Of a stretch of DNA of 64,000 nt, positions 43,081-50,376 are shown in pieces. This DNA comes from JAAYTL01 sp031460505 (GTDB lineage: Bacteria; Bacillota; Clostridia; Tissierellales; Tissierellaceae). The notes beneath the pieces were generated by a model. It was not told the DNA's origin and made no database searches. It was given only the letters and a program-made list of their open reading frames with translations. The translations under genes and the position numbers were made by a program. The first letter of the stretch is position 1; each line of letters opens with the position of its first letter. The stretch is from NCBI GenBank assembly GCA_031460505.1, contig JAVKTT010000002.1:62001-126000 (forward strand). Direction: 5' to 3'.

Positions 43081-44214
43081 ATGTTTAAATGGTTTAAGAA
43101 GAACAAAAAAGATAATGATAAAAATCAGATTCAAGATAATCAAGAGAGTTTGAAAGAAGTTGAAGAGAAAGATGATAATTTTTTAGAAGATATAGTTGAT
43201 GAAATTCAAGAAGTACAAGAAGAATTTAAAGAGGAACTAGAGGAGTTAAAGGATGATATTTTTGAAGAAATAGAAGAAATTAAAGAGCCTCCAAAAAAGA
43301 AAGGTTTTTTTGACAAATTAATTACTGGTTTAACTAAGACTCGTAAAGAAATGTCTGGGAAGATAGATAGTATATTGTCTGTATATAAAAAGATAGACGA
43401 TGAATTATTTGATGACTTAGAGGAGGCTTTGGTTACTGCTGATGTTGGTGTTAATACAACAATGGAATTAATTGATAGATTAAAGAATAGGGTTAAGATT
43501 GAAAAAGTAAATGACCCAAGTGAAATAAAGGATTTATTGAAAGATGAAATAAAGACATTAATGAGGGAATCTGTAGAAGATAATAAACTGACTATAGAGC
43601 CAAGTCCAGCAGTAGTTTTAGTTGTAGGCGTTAATGGTGTAGGAAAGACTACTACTATAGGTAAATTATCTAATAACTTCAAGACTAGTGGAAAGAAAGT
43701 TCTAATTGCTGCCGGTGATACATTTAGAGCTGCAGCTATAGAGCAATTAGAAGAATGGAGCAACAGAGCAGGAGTGGAGATTATTTCACACAAAGAAGGT
43801 GCAGATCCTGCTGCTGTAATATTTGATGGTATTCACGCAGCTAAATCAAGAAAGGCAGATATTTTAATTTGTGATACTGCTGGAAGACTTCATAATAAAT
43901 CAAACTTAATGAATGAGCTAAACAAAATATTTAGAGTTGTTGAAAGAGAATATCCTGAAGCTACTAAAGAAATTTTATTAGTTCTAGATGCTACCACAGG
44001 TCAAAATGCTATTAATCAGGCAAAAGTATTTAAAGAAGTAGCTAATATTACAGGCGTAGCCTTAACTAAATTAGATGGAACAGCAAAAGGAGGAGTCGTT
44101 ATTGCATTACAAGCTGAACTTGGGCTTCCAGTAAAGTTAATTGGTGTCGGGGAAGGCATAGATGATCTGCAACCATTTATAGTTGATGATTTTGTTGATG
44201 CAATTTTCGATTAA
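43081..44214 (+). CDS. ftsY: Signal recognition particle receptor FtsY
   Basis: FtsY docks SRP-ribosome complexes at the membrane. The 377-residue product has a strongly acidic, coiled N-terminal A region (about 8-75) and the four-helix N domain (about 80-160). The SRP-type G domain has VVGVNGVGKTTTIGKL (about 181-196), DTFRAAAIEQL, DTAGRLHNK, TKLDGTAKGG and GVGEGIDDLQPF. It lies 12 bases after smc with AGGAGG upstream. The paralogous SRP GTPase ffh is 475 bases downstream. Confidence 0.96.
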   Translation: MFKWFKKNKKDNDKNQIQDNQESLKEVEEKDDNFLEDIVDEIQEVQEEFKEELEELKDDIFEEIEEIKEPPKKKGFFDKLITGLTKTRKEMSGKIDSILSVYKKIDDELFDDLEEALVTADVGVNTTMELIDRLKNRVKIEKVNDPSEIKDLLKDEIKTLMRESVEDNKLTIEPSPAVVLVVGVNGVGKTTTIGKLSNNFKTSGKKVLIAAGDTFRAAAIEQLEEWSNRAGVEIISHKEGADPAAVIFDGIHAAKSRKADILICDTAGRLHNKSNLMNELNKIFRVVEREYPEATKEILLVLDATTGQNAINQAKVFKEVANITGVALTKLDGTAKGGVVIALQAELGLPVKLIGVGEGIDDLQPFIVDDFVDAIFD

Positions 44215-44227
44215 AGAATAAATGTTG

Positions 44228-44256
44228 TTGACATAAAGATGAATTTATACTAGAAT
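44228..44256 (+). promoter_or_regulatory. Probable sigma-A promoter for ylxM-ffh
   Basis: A perfect TTGACA (44228-44233), a 17-base spacer and TAGAAT (44251-44256) place the start site near 44263, inside the 31-bp palindrome that follows. This would give ylxM-ffh and downstream genes their own promoter separate from smc-ftsY. Confidence 0.65.
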
Positions 44257-44257
44257 A

Positions 44258-44288
44258 AATAGTGTCAAGTAAATTACTTGACACTATT
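44258..44288. repeat. Perfect 31-bp palindrome at the predicted ylxM transcription start
   Basis: The 15-base arm 44258-44272 (AATAGTGTCAAGTAA) is exactly complementary to 44274-44288 around a single central base. It follows the -10 box by one base and ends 17 bases before the ylxM start. It could be a DNA operator, a 5' mRNA hairpin, or a terminator for ftsY, although no T-run follows. The right arm also carries a TTGACA (44278-44283) with a TATAAT 18 bases further on, overlapping the ylxM ATG. Confidence 0.85.
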
Positions 44289-44305
44289 ATTTAGTTGGTG
44301 ATATA

Positions 44306-44689
44306 ATGGTTGAGAAATTAGTTGAGATTGGAATACTCTTTGATTTTTATGGTAAGCTTCTTACTGAAAAACAATATAGTATTGTTGAAATGTTTTATAT
44401 TGAAGATTTTTCACTTAGTGAAATAGGTGAAGAAATTAATATTACTAGACAAGGTGTTTATGACACTCTAAAGAGGGCAGAAGAAAAATTATATCAATAC
44501 GAGAACACACTTGGCTTGGTAAGTAAATTTAGAGACAGCTATATTAACATTAAGAAGATTTTAGAACTGACTAAAGATATTAAAAATTCTATTGAAAAAG
44601 AAGATTATGTAAAAACTATTAATTCAGCAAATTTGATTGAGGATATAGGTTTAGAAATAATAGAGAATAGCTGGGAGGTTATAGACTGA
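44306..44689 (+). CDS. ylxM: YlxM/p13-like helix-turn-helix SRP-associated protein
   Basis: YlxM proteins are small helix-turn-helix proteins encoded with ffh; in streptococci the homologue modulates SRP function. The 127-residue product has a sigma-70 region-4-like helix-turn-helix at about 20-60 (LTEKQYSIVEMFYIEDFSL, then SEIGEEINITRQGVYDTLKRAEEKL) and a helical C-terminal half. Its last base overlaps the ffh start (TGATG), so translation is coupled. It is the first gene after the promoter-palindrome region, so DNA binding there is possible but untested. Confidence 0.93.
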   Translation: MVEKLVEIGILFDFYGKLLTEKQYSIVEMFYIEDFSLSEIGEEINITRQGVYDTLKRAEEKLYQYENTLGLVSKFRDSYINIKKILELTKDIKNSIEKEDYVKTINSANLIEDIGLEIIENSWEVID

Positions 44690-46029
44690 TGGTATTCGAA
44701 AGTTTATCTGAAAAACTTCAAAATGCTTTAGGTAAATTAAAGGGAAAAGGAAAACTCTCAGAAAAAGATATTGACTTAGCTATGAGAGAAGTTAGATTGG
44801 CTCTTTTAGAAGCAGATGTTAACTTTAAGGTAGTTAAAGATTTTATTAAAAATGTAAAAGAAAGAGCTATTGGCAATGAAGTAATGCAAAGCTTAACTCC
44901 CGGGCAACAAGTTATTAAAATCGTAAACGATGAACTAACAAAGTTGATGGGGGACAATGAAGCTAAGATAAATTTTGCTTCTTCACCACCAACTGTTATA
45001 CTAATGTGTGGTTTGCAGGGTGCTGGTAAAACTACTACAACGGGTAAATTAGCATATAATTTAAAGAAAAAAAATAAAAGACCTTTATTGGTTGCATGTG
45101 ACGTATATAGACCAGCAGCTATTAAACAGTTGGAAGTTGTAGGAGAAAGAGTAGGGGTTCCGGTCTTTTCCATGGGTAATAAATTAAATCCAGTTGATAT
45201 TGCAAAAGCTGCTTTAGAACATGGTAAAAAAAATGGAAATGATGTAATAATTGTGGACACAGCGGGAAGACTTCATATTGATGAAGAATTAATGGAAGAA
45301 ATAGAGAATATACACAAAGCTGTTAACCCTAATGAGGTACTACTAGTACTTGATGCAATGACAGGTCAAGATGCAGTAAATGTAGCATCAAATTTTGATG
45401 AAAGACTAGGAGTTACCGGAATCATTTTGACTAAATTAGATGGTGATGCTAGAGGTGGAGCTGCACTATCTATAAGAGCTGTTACTAATAAGCCTATTAA
45501 ATTTGTAGGTATGGGTGAAAAATTAGATCAATTAGAGCCTTTTCATCCAGATAGAATGGCTTCAAGAATATTAGGTATGGGAGATGTACTTAGTCTTATT
45601 GAAAAAGCTCAAGCTAATATTGATGCTGAAAAGGCTATGGAACTTGAGAAGAAACTTAGGAGTGCCAATTTCACTTTTGATGACTTCTTAGACCAAATGG
45701 AGCAAATGAGAAATTTGGGCCCACTTGATCAACTGATGGGAATGATACCTGGAGTCAATGCAAAAGCCCTAAAGGGAATAGATATAAATGAAAAGGATAT
45801 TGGTAGGGTAGAAGCAATTATTAAATCTATGACTAAAAAGGAAAGAGAAAACCCTGATATCATAGATAGTAGTAGAAGAAAGAGGATTGCTCAAGGTAGT
45901 GGTTCTTCTGTTCAAGAAGTTAATAAACTTCTAAAGCAATTTAAAGAAACAAAGAAGATGATGAAGAGATTTACTGATATGGAAAAAACCATGAAGAAAA
46001 AAGGGAAATTTGGATTCCCCTTTTTCTAG
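44689..46029 (+). CDS. ffh: Signal recognition particle protein Ffh
   Basis: Ffh binds signal sequences and 4.5S/scRNA and targets ribosomes to FtsY. The 446-residue product has an N domain (about 1-95), a G domain with GLQGAGKTTTTGKLA (about 107-121), DVYRPAAIKQL, DTAGRLHIDEEL, TKLDGDARGG and GMGEKLDQLEPFHP. The methionine-rich M domain (about 325-440) ends in MKRFTDMEKTMKKKGKFGFPFF. The scRNA gene is not in this window. It is followed by rpsP. Confidence 0.97.
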   Translation: MVFESLSEKLQNALGKLKGKGKLSEKDIDLAMREVRLALLEADVNFKVVKDFIKNVKERAIGNEVMQSLTPGQQVIKIVNDELTKLMGDNEAKINFASSPPTVILMCGLQGAGKTTTTGKLAYNLKKKNKRPLLVACDVYRPAAIKQLEVVGERVGVPVFSMGNKLNPVDIAKAALEHGKKNGNDVIIVDTAGRLHIDEELMEEIENIHKAVNPNEVLLVLDAMTGQDAVNVASNFDERLGVTGIILTKLDGDARGGAALSIRAVTNKPIKFVGMGEKLDQLEPFHPDRMASRILGMGDVLSLIEKAQANIDAEKAMELEKKLRSANFTFDDFLDQMEQMRNLGPLDQLMGMIPGVNAKALKGIDINEKDIGRVEAIIKSMTKKERENPDIIDSSRRKRIAQGSGSSVQEVNKLLKQFKETKKMMKRFTDMEKTMKKKGKFGFPFF

Positions 46030-46062
46030 ATAGATATTTAATATTTGAAGGAGGTGAATATG

Positions 46063-46347
46063 ATGGCAGTTAAGATAAGATTAAGAAGAATGGGAGCTAA
46101 GAAAAACCCTTTCTATAGAATTGTTGTAGCTGATTCTCGTTCCCCAAGGGATGGTAGATTCATAGAAGAAATTGGCTATTATAATCCATTGACTGAACCA
46201 AAAACTGTTAAAATAGATAATGAAAAAGCTTTAACTTGGTTAAATAATGGAGCTAAACCTACAGATACTGTTAATAGACTATTTAAACAAAATGGCGTTT
46301 ATGGCAGTGTTGAAGAGAAGAACGAAGAAAATAACAATGAAGAATAG
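46063..46347 (+). CDS. rpsP: 30S ribosomal protein bS16
   Basis: bS16 helps early 30S assembly. The 94-residue product starts MAVKIRLRRMGAKKNPFYRIVVADSR and shows IEEIGYYNPLT and WLNNGAKPTDTV, with an acidic Glu/Asn tail. Of the two adjacent ATG codons, 46063 fits the GGAGG spacing (8 bases) and the family N-terminus better than 46060. It belongs to the ffh-rpsP-khpA-rimM-trmD-rplS series. Confidence 0.97.
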   Translation: MAVKIRLRRMGAKKNPFYRIVVADSRSPRDGRFIEEIGYYNPLTEPKTVKIDNEKALTWLNNGAKPTDTVNRLFKQNGVYGSVEEKNEENNNEE

Positions 46348-46367
46348 TAGTTCTTGGAGGTGTAATA

Positions 46368-46598
46368 ATGGGTGAATTAGTAGAGTATATTGCAAAAGCA
46401 CTTGTTGATAATCCAGAAGAAGTAAGTGTAAATGAGATTGAGGGAACTCAGTCCATAATCATTGAACTTAAAGTTGCTCCAGATGATATGGGTAAAATAA
46501 TAGGAAAGCAAGGCAGAATAGCTAAAGCTATAAGAACTGTTGTAAAAGCTGCTGCTATCAAGGAAAACAAAAGAGTTGTAGTTGAAATTATTCAATAA
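46368..46598 (+). CDS. khpA: KH-domain RNA-binding protein KhpA
   Basis: KhpA is a small RNA-binding protein that partners with KhpB/EloR and affects cell elongation and sRNA function in Gram-positives. The 76-residue product is a single type-II KH domain with the GxxG loop in MGKIIGKQGRIAKAIRTVVKAAA. GGAGGTG lies 6-7 bases before the ATG. Its site between rpsP and rimM is conserved in Firmicutes. Confidence 0.95.
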   Translation: MGELVEYIAKALVDNPEEVSVNEIEGTQSIIIELKVAPDDMGKIIGKQGRIAKAIRTVVKAAAIKENKRVVVEIIQ

Positions 46599-46631
46599 AT
46601 AAAAACTTTAAGATTAATAGTAGGTGTAGAT

Positions 46632-47135
46632 ATGGAATTTACAATTATAGGTAAAATAATCAATACTCATGGTATAAAAGGCGAAGTAAAAATCTATCCT
46701 TTAACCGATGATATAGAAAGATTCTCTGATTTAAAAAAAGTATATATTGGTGATTCAAAAGAGGAGTTTAGCCTTAAGTCTGTAAAATATCATAAGGGTT
46801 TTCCGATTGTGGGTTTTAATGAATTCAATGATATTAACCAAATACTTCGTTTTAAAGATGAGTATGTTTATATAGATGATAATGATAGAATTATTTTGCC
46901 TAGAGATCATTACTTTATATTTGATTTAGTAGATTGCGAAGTTTTAGATATGAGTGAAAACAAAATCGGGTATGTAAGTGATGTTTTGCAAAATGTAAGC
47001 AATGATGTTTACGTTGTAAAGGATGATGTAAACAATAAAGAATATCTTATTCCTGCTGTTAAGGAGTTTGTCAAAGATGTTGATATTGCTAATAAGAAAA
47101 TAATGATAGATCCAATTGAAGGAATGATTGAATGA
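46632..47135 (+). CDS. rimM: Ribosome maturation factor RimM
   Basis: RimM binds bS19 and helps fold the 30S head. The 167-residue product has the N-terminal RimM barrel (GKIINTHGIKGEVKIYPLTD, residues about 6-25) and the C-terminal PRC-like barrel (about 90-165) with YFIFDLVDCEV and LIPAVKEFV. The ribosome site is weak (GGTG). It overlaps trmD by the ATGA arrangement, implying coupled translation. Confidence 0.95.
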   Translation: MEFTIIGKIINTHGIKGEVKIYPLTDDIERFSDLKKVYIGDSKEEFSLKSVKYHKGFPIVGFNEFNDINQILRFKDEYVYIDDNDRIILPRDHYFIFDLVDCEVLDMSENKIGYVSDVLQNVSNDVYVVKDDVNNKEYLIPAVKEFVKDVDIANKKIMIDPIEGMIE

Positions 47136-47866
47136 AAATAGATGTACTAACATTGTTTCCAGAATTCGTATCAAGCCTTTCAAGCTGGAGTATTATAGGT
47201 AGGGCAATAGCAGAAAATATCTTAGATATTGACTATATCAATATTAGAGACTATTCTAAGAATAAGCATAAAAAAGTGGATGATTACTCTTATGGTGGTG
47301 GGCCTGGCATGGTTATGACTCCGGAACCAATTGTTGATGCTATTGATAGTGTTAAAGGTGAAAACACAAAAGTTATATATCTATCTCCACAAGGAAGTAA
47401 ATTAAATCAAGACATAGTTAATAGACTTTCTAATGAAGAGCATTTAGTACTATTATGTGGACACTATGAAGGTATAGATAATAGAATTATTGAAAACTAT
47501 GTTCATGAAGAAATATCTATTGGAGATTATGTTTTAACTGGTGGAGAAATTCCGGCTATGGTCCTAATTGATGCAGTTTCTAGATTATTGCCTGGAGTTT
47601 TAAGCAGTGAAGAATCTTATTCTGAAGAATCGCACTATAATGGCTTACTAGAATACCCACAATATACTAGACCATATGATTTTAGAGGTCTTAAGGTTCC
47701 GGATATATTGTTGTCTGGAAACCACAAGGAAATAAGAAATTGGAGAAATTATGAATCTCTAAAAACAACTTACTATAAAAGACCGGATCTATTAGAAGAT
47801 TTGGAATTAAGTAATAAGGATAAGGAAATACTACAATCTATTGAAGATGATATGCATAATAAATAG
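47132..47866 (+). CDS. trmD: tRNA (guanine-37 N1)-methyltransferase TrmD
   Basis: TrmD makes m1G37 in tRNAs and prevents +1 frameshifting. The 244-residue SPOUT enzyme has the N-terminal KIDVLTLFPE, YGGGPGMVM, and the trefoil-knot segments YLSPQGSKL, LLCGHYEGIDNR and EISIGDYVLTGGE. It shows SHYNGLLEYPQYTRP, including the catalytic-site region. It ends one base before the start of the rplS promoter. Confidence 0.97.
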   Translation: MKIDVLTLFPEFVSSLSSWSIIGRAIAENILDIDYINIRDYSKNKHKKVDDYSYGGGPGMVMTPEPIVDAIDSVKGENTKVIYLSPQGSKLNQDIVNRLSNEEHLVLLCGHYEGIDNRIIENYVHEEISIGDYVLTGGEIPAMVLIDAVSRLLPGVLSSEESYSEESHYNGLLEYPQYTRPYDFRGLKVPDILLSGNHKEIRNWRNYESLKTTYYKRPDLLEDLELSNKDKEILQSIEDDMHNK

Positions 47867-47895
47867 TTGAACTCATGTATTTTCTGTGCTATAAT
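47867..47895 (+). promoter_or_regulatory. Extended -10 promoter for rplS
   Basis: TTGAAC (47867-47872), 17 bases, then TATAAT (47890-47895) preceded by TGC give a strong extended promoter. The start near 47902 leaves a leader of about 67 bases before rplS, which allows r-protein-dependent control independent of the upstream operon. Confidence 0.8.
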
Positions 47896-47901
47896 ACCTA
47901 A

Positions 47902-47968
47902 GGTGTAGATTACAGATGGTCCTCTGTCATATTGACAAGAACATCTTTGGAGAAAGGAGGTTTGAACA
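47902..47968 (+). promoter_or_regulatory. Structured rplS 5' leader (putative L19-leader-type element)
   Basis: Between the promoter and the rplS start the RNA can fold with an outer stem AGATG (47914-47918) with CATCT (47942-47946) and an inner stem TGTCA (47925-47929) with TGACA (47933-47937). An alternative hairpin is ACAGA with TCTGT. Low-GC Gram-positives have known autoregulatory L19 leaders here; I infer the class from position and foldability, not from a consensus match. Confidence 0.5.
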
Positions 47969-48316
47969 GTGGACATTATTAAAATGTTAGAAGAAGAACA
48001 ACTAAGAAAAGATATGCCTGATTTCAATGTAGGTGATACTGTTCAAGTTCATTACAGAATTATCGAAGGAACTCGTGAAAGAATTCAAGTTTTTGAAGGA
48101 ACTGTTATAAAAAAACAAGGTGGTGGAGTTGGAGAAACTTTCACTGTAAGAAGATTATCTTATGGTATTGGAGTTGAGAGAACTTTCCCAATAAATTCTC
48201 CTAGAATTGATCAACTTGTTGTAACAAGAAGAGGTAGAGTAAGAAGAGCTAAACTATACTACTTAAGAGATAGACAAGGTAAAGCTGCGAAAGTAAAAGA
48301 AAAGAGATATTACTAA
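47969..48316 (+). CDS. rplS: 50S ribosomal protein bL19
   Basis: bL19 lies at the 30S-50S interface. The 115-residue product starts MDIIKMLEEEQLRKDMPDF and has the KOW-like core NVGDTVQVHYRI, RIQVFEGTVIKKQGGGVGETFTVR and SYGIGVERTFPINSPRID. It is basic at the C-terminus. The start is GTG at 47969 with AAAGGAGG about 8 bases upstream. It has its own promoter and leader and ends in a terminator. Confidence 0.97.
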   Translation: MDIIKMLEEEQLRKDMPDFNVGDTVQVHYRIIEGTRERIQVFEGTVIKKQGGGVGETFTVRRLSYGIGVERTFPINSPRIDQLVVTRRGRVRRAKLYYLRDRQGKAAKVKEKRYY

Positions 48317-48345
48317 AAAGTGGGACTATTATGGTCCCTTTTTTG
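48316..48345 (+). terminator. Intrinsic terminator after rplS
   Basis: A short GC stem (GGGAC 48322-48326 with GTCCC 48334-48338), extendable by A-T pairs outside, is followed by a run of six to seven T. It should end the rplS transcript before the structured region upstream of rbgA. Confidence 0.8.
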
Positions 48346-48445
48346 ATATTGCTTGTACCCGGAGGCACTCCCAAATTAATGCCTAGGTTGTACATTAAGG
48401 TTGCCCTTACAAGGACTACTGAACGATACCCTGCGGGGAAAATAT
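48346..48445 (+). ncRNA. Candidate structured RNA / cis-regulatory leader of unknown family upstream of rbgA
   Basis: This 100-base non-coding stretch is about 50% GC in its core (48351-48437), against about 30% around it. That pattern marks structured RNAs in AT-rich genomes. Possible pairings are ATATT (48346-48350) with AATAT (48441-48445), CCCG (48358-48361) with CGGG (48434-48437), AGGCA (48363-48367) with TGCCT (48380-48384), and TAAGG (48396-48400) with CCTTA (48405-48409). Competing local pairs exist (GGAG with CTCC; CCC with GGG at 48429-48437), as in a switch. It lies between the rplS terminator and the rbgA ribosome site. I recognise no riboswitch, T-box, SRP RNA, 6S or tmRNA consensus in it. 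Confidence 0.5.
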
Positions 48446-48459
48446 AGGTTGGTGATATT

Positions 48460-49314
48460 ATGAGTATGAATATAAACTGGTATCCTGGTCATATGAAAAA
48501 AACAAGGGAATCTATTGAGAAGAATTTATCAATGGTTGACTTAGTGTTGGAATTAATAGATGCAAGGATTCCTTATAGTAGTCAAAATCCAATTATAGAT
48601 TCTATTGTTAAGGATAAGCCAAGGATAACAATTTTAAATAAATCTGACTTGGCCGATAATAAAGCTAATAGATTATGGCAAGATTATTTTAAACAAAACA
48701 ATATAGATACAGTAATCCTTGATGCTGTTAGTGGTAAGGGTGTTAATGATTTGCTTAAAATGGCTGATATGTTAACAGAAGAAAAACGTAAATCCTATCA
48801 GAATAGAGGGGTTATTAATCGTGCCACCAGAGCTATGATAATAGGAGTCCCGAATGTTGGCAAATCTACTTTGATAAATACATTATCAGGGAGAAAAGGA
48901 GCTAAGACTGGTAACAAACCTGGAATAACAAAATCTAATCAATGGATAAAAACCAAGGGTAAACTTGAGTTGCTAGATACACCAGGAATACTTTGGCCTA
49001 AGTTCGAAGAAGAAAAAGTAGGTTTAAATCTTGCCTTTACTGGTGCTATTAAAGATGAGATATTAGATATTGAAACTTTAGCTTTTAAATTTATTGAACG
49101 AATTGCTAAGCATTATTCTGAAGCGTTAAATAACAGATATAATATTGAAACAGATGGATTGACACCATTAGAGATAATGGAAGAGATTGGCGTTAAGAGA
49201 GGATGTATAGTTAGAGGTGGAGAGATTGACTATACTAAAGTTAGCAATATTATTTTAGATGAATTTAGAAAAGGTATTCTAGGAAATATTACATTAGAAT
49301 ATCCTAATGAGTAG
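48460..49314 (+). CDS. rbgA: Ribosome biogenesis GTPase RbgA (YlqF)
   Basis: RbgA drives a late step of 50S assembly in Gram-positives. The 284-residue circularly permuted GTPase has the start INWYPGHMKKTRE, G4 NKSDL before G1 GVPNVGKSTLINTL, and G3 DTPGILWP. A C-terminal ANTAR-like helical domain spans about 200-280. The gene follows a GC-rich non-coding region that may regulate it. GGTTGGTG is the ribosome site. rnhB and yraN follow, the standard order. Confidence 0.96.
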   Translation: MSMNINWYPGHMKKTRESIEKNLSMVDLVLELIDARIPYSSQNPIIDSIVKDKPRITILNKSDLADNKANRLWQDYFKQNNIDTVILDAVSGKGVNDLLKMADMLTEEKRKSYQNRGVINRATRAMIIGVPNVGKSTLINTLSGRKGAKTGNKPGITKSNQWIKTKGKLELLDTPGILWPKFEEEKVGLNLAFTGAIKDEILDIETLAFKFIERIAKHYSEALNNRYNIETDGLTPLEIMEEIGVKRGCIVRGGEIDYTKVSNIILDEFRKGILGNITLEYPNE

Positions 49315-49322
49315 GTGAATTA

Positions 49323-49931
49323 ATGTTAGACTTTGAGAAAGAGTTGTATAAAGAGGGATTCAATCTAATTACTGGAGTTGATGAGGTTGGCAGAGGATGT
49401 CTTCTAGGGGATGTAGTAGCATGTGCTATAATTATGCCGAAAAACTTAATAATTGATGGTGTTAAAGACTCTAAGAAATTATCAGAAAAGAAAAGAGAAT
49501 ACCTCTATGATATAATAGTGGACAAGTCCTTAGCTGTAGGAATAGGACAAGTTGATCCTAACACAATTGATAAAATCAATATTAAAGAAAGCACAAAAAT
49601 TGCCATGAAAAAAGCAGTTTTAAATCTAAAAGATAAAGATGGAAATGCAGTTCTACCTGAATATATATTAGTAGATGCTGAGAAAATTGACTTGGGAATT
49701 CCACAAAAAAGTATAATCAAAGGCGATGACCTTTCTCACACTATATCCTGTGCTTCTATTGTTGCAAAAGTATATAGAGATAGGTTATGCTTAGAATGGG
49801 ATAATCACTATCCAGGCTATAATTTGAAAAAAAACAAGGGGTATGGAACTAAAGAGCATAGAGAAAATATCATAAACTTAGGTCCAACACCGATTCATAG
49901 GATGACATTTTTAAGAAATATTATTGGATAA
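49323..49931 (+). CDS. rnhB: Ribonuclease HII
   Basis: RNase HII cuts RNA in RNA-DNA hybrids and single ribonucleotides in DNA. The 202-residue product has the active-site GVDEVGRG (Asp20, Glu21), DSKKLSEKKRE, YILVDAEKID and KGDDLSHTISCASIVAKVYRD. It ends with the conserved GYGTKEHRENI and GPTPIHRMTF blocks. It begins 8 bases after rbgA with AGGTG upstream. Confidence 0.96.
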   Translation: MLDFEKELYKEGFNLITGVDEVGRGCLLGDVVACAIIMPKNLIIDGVKDSKKLSEKKREYLYDIIVDKSLAVGIGQVDPNTIDKINIKESTKIAMKKAVLNLKDKDGNAVLPEYILVDAEKIDLGIPQKSIIKGDDLSHTISCASIVAKVYRDRLCLEWDNHYPGYNLKKNKGYGTKEHRENIINLGPTPIHRMTFLRNIIG

Positions 49932-49949
49932 CTATTAAAGGGGAATAGA

Positions 49950-50303
49950 ATGAATAATATTGAAAAAGGTAAAAATGGAGAAAAAGTAGCAATAGAATAT
50001 CTAATGAAAAATGGATATAAAATCCTAGAAACTAATTATAGAAACAAAATTGGTGAAATAGATATTATTGCGCTATATAAAGATATCATCGTTTTTGTAG
50101 AGGTAAAATCTAGATCTAGTACAAACTATGGATACGCATATGAAGCTGTTAATTTTAGAAAACAGAGAAAGATAATTAATACGTCTTTAATATATATGAA
50201 ATACAAAAAAATAGATACATTTCAGTTAAGATACGACATTATTGAAGTTTATTTTACAAATAGTATAAGAGTAAATCATATTGAGAATGCTTTTTGTCTG
50301 TAA
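49950..50303 (+). CDS. yraN: YraN/UPF0102-family nuclease-fold protein
   Basis: The 117-residue product is a restriction-endonuclease-like fold protein of the YraN family. It shows KGKNGEKVAIEYLMKNGYKIL, NKIGEIDIIALY and IVFVEVKSRSS, where Glu, Asp, Glu and Lys resemble the PD-(D/E)XK metal site. Its function is unsettled, with a suggested link to DNA uptake or repair because it sits near comM and dprA. GGGG upstream of the ATG is the ribosome site. A 73-base gap with no strong signal precedes the next gene. Confidence 0.93.
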   Translation: MNNIEKGKNGEKVAIEYLMKNGYKILETNYRNKIGEIDIIALYKDIIVFVEVKSRSSTNYGYAYEAVNFRKQRKIINTSLIYMKYKKIDTFQLRYDIIEVYFTNSIRVNHIENAFCL

Positions 50304-50376
50304 ATAACAGAAAATAGTGAATTGTGCTATTACCCAGGCAATTTATACGATTTCTTAAGGGGGATGACTATAAGCT

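Noticed and set aside
43206..43793. 195-codon open frame on the - strand inside ftsY
   Set aside because: Ser/Leu-rich antisense image of the acidic FtsY N-terminus; not a plausible protein.
48346..48445. SRP RNA, 6S RNA, tmRNA, T-box or c-di-GMP riboswitch identity for the rbgA-upstream element
   Set aside because: None of their conserved cores (for example the SRP GGAAGGAAGC-type loop or the T-box sequence) can be found; left as family unknown.
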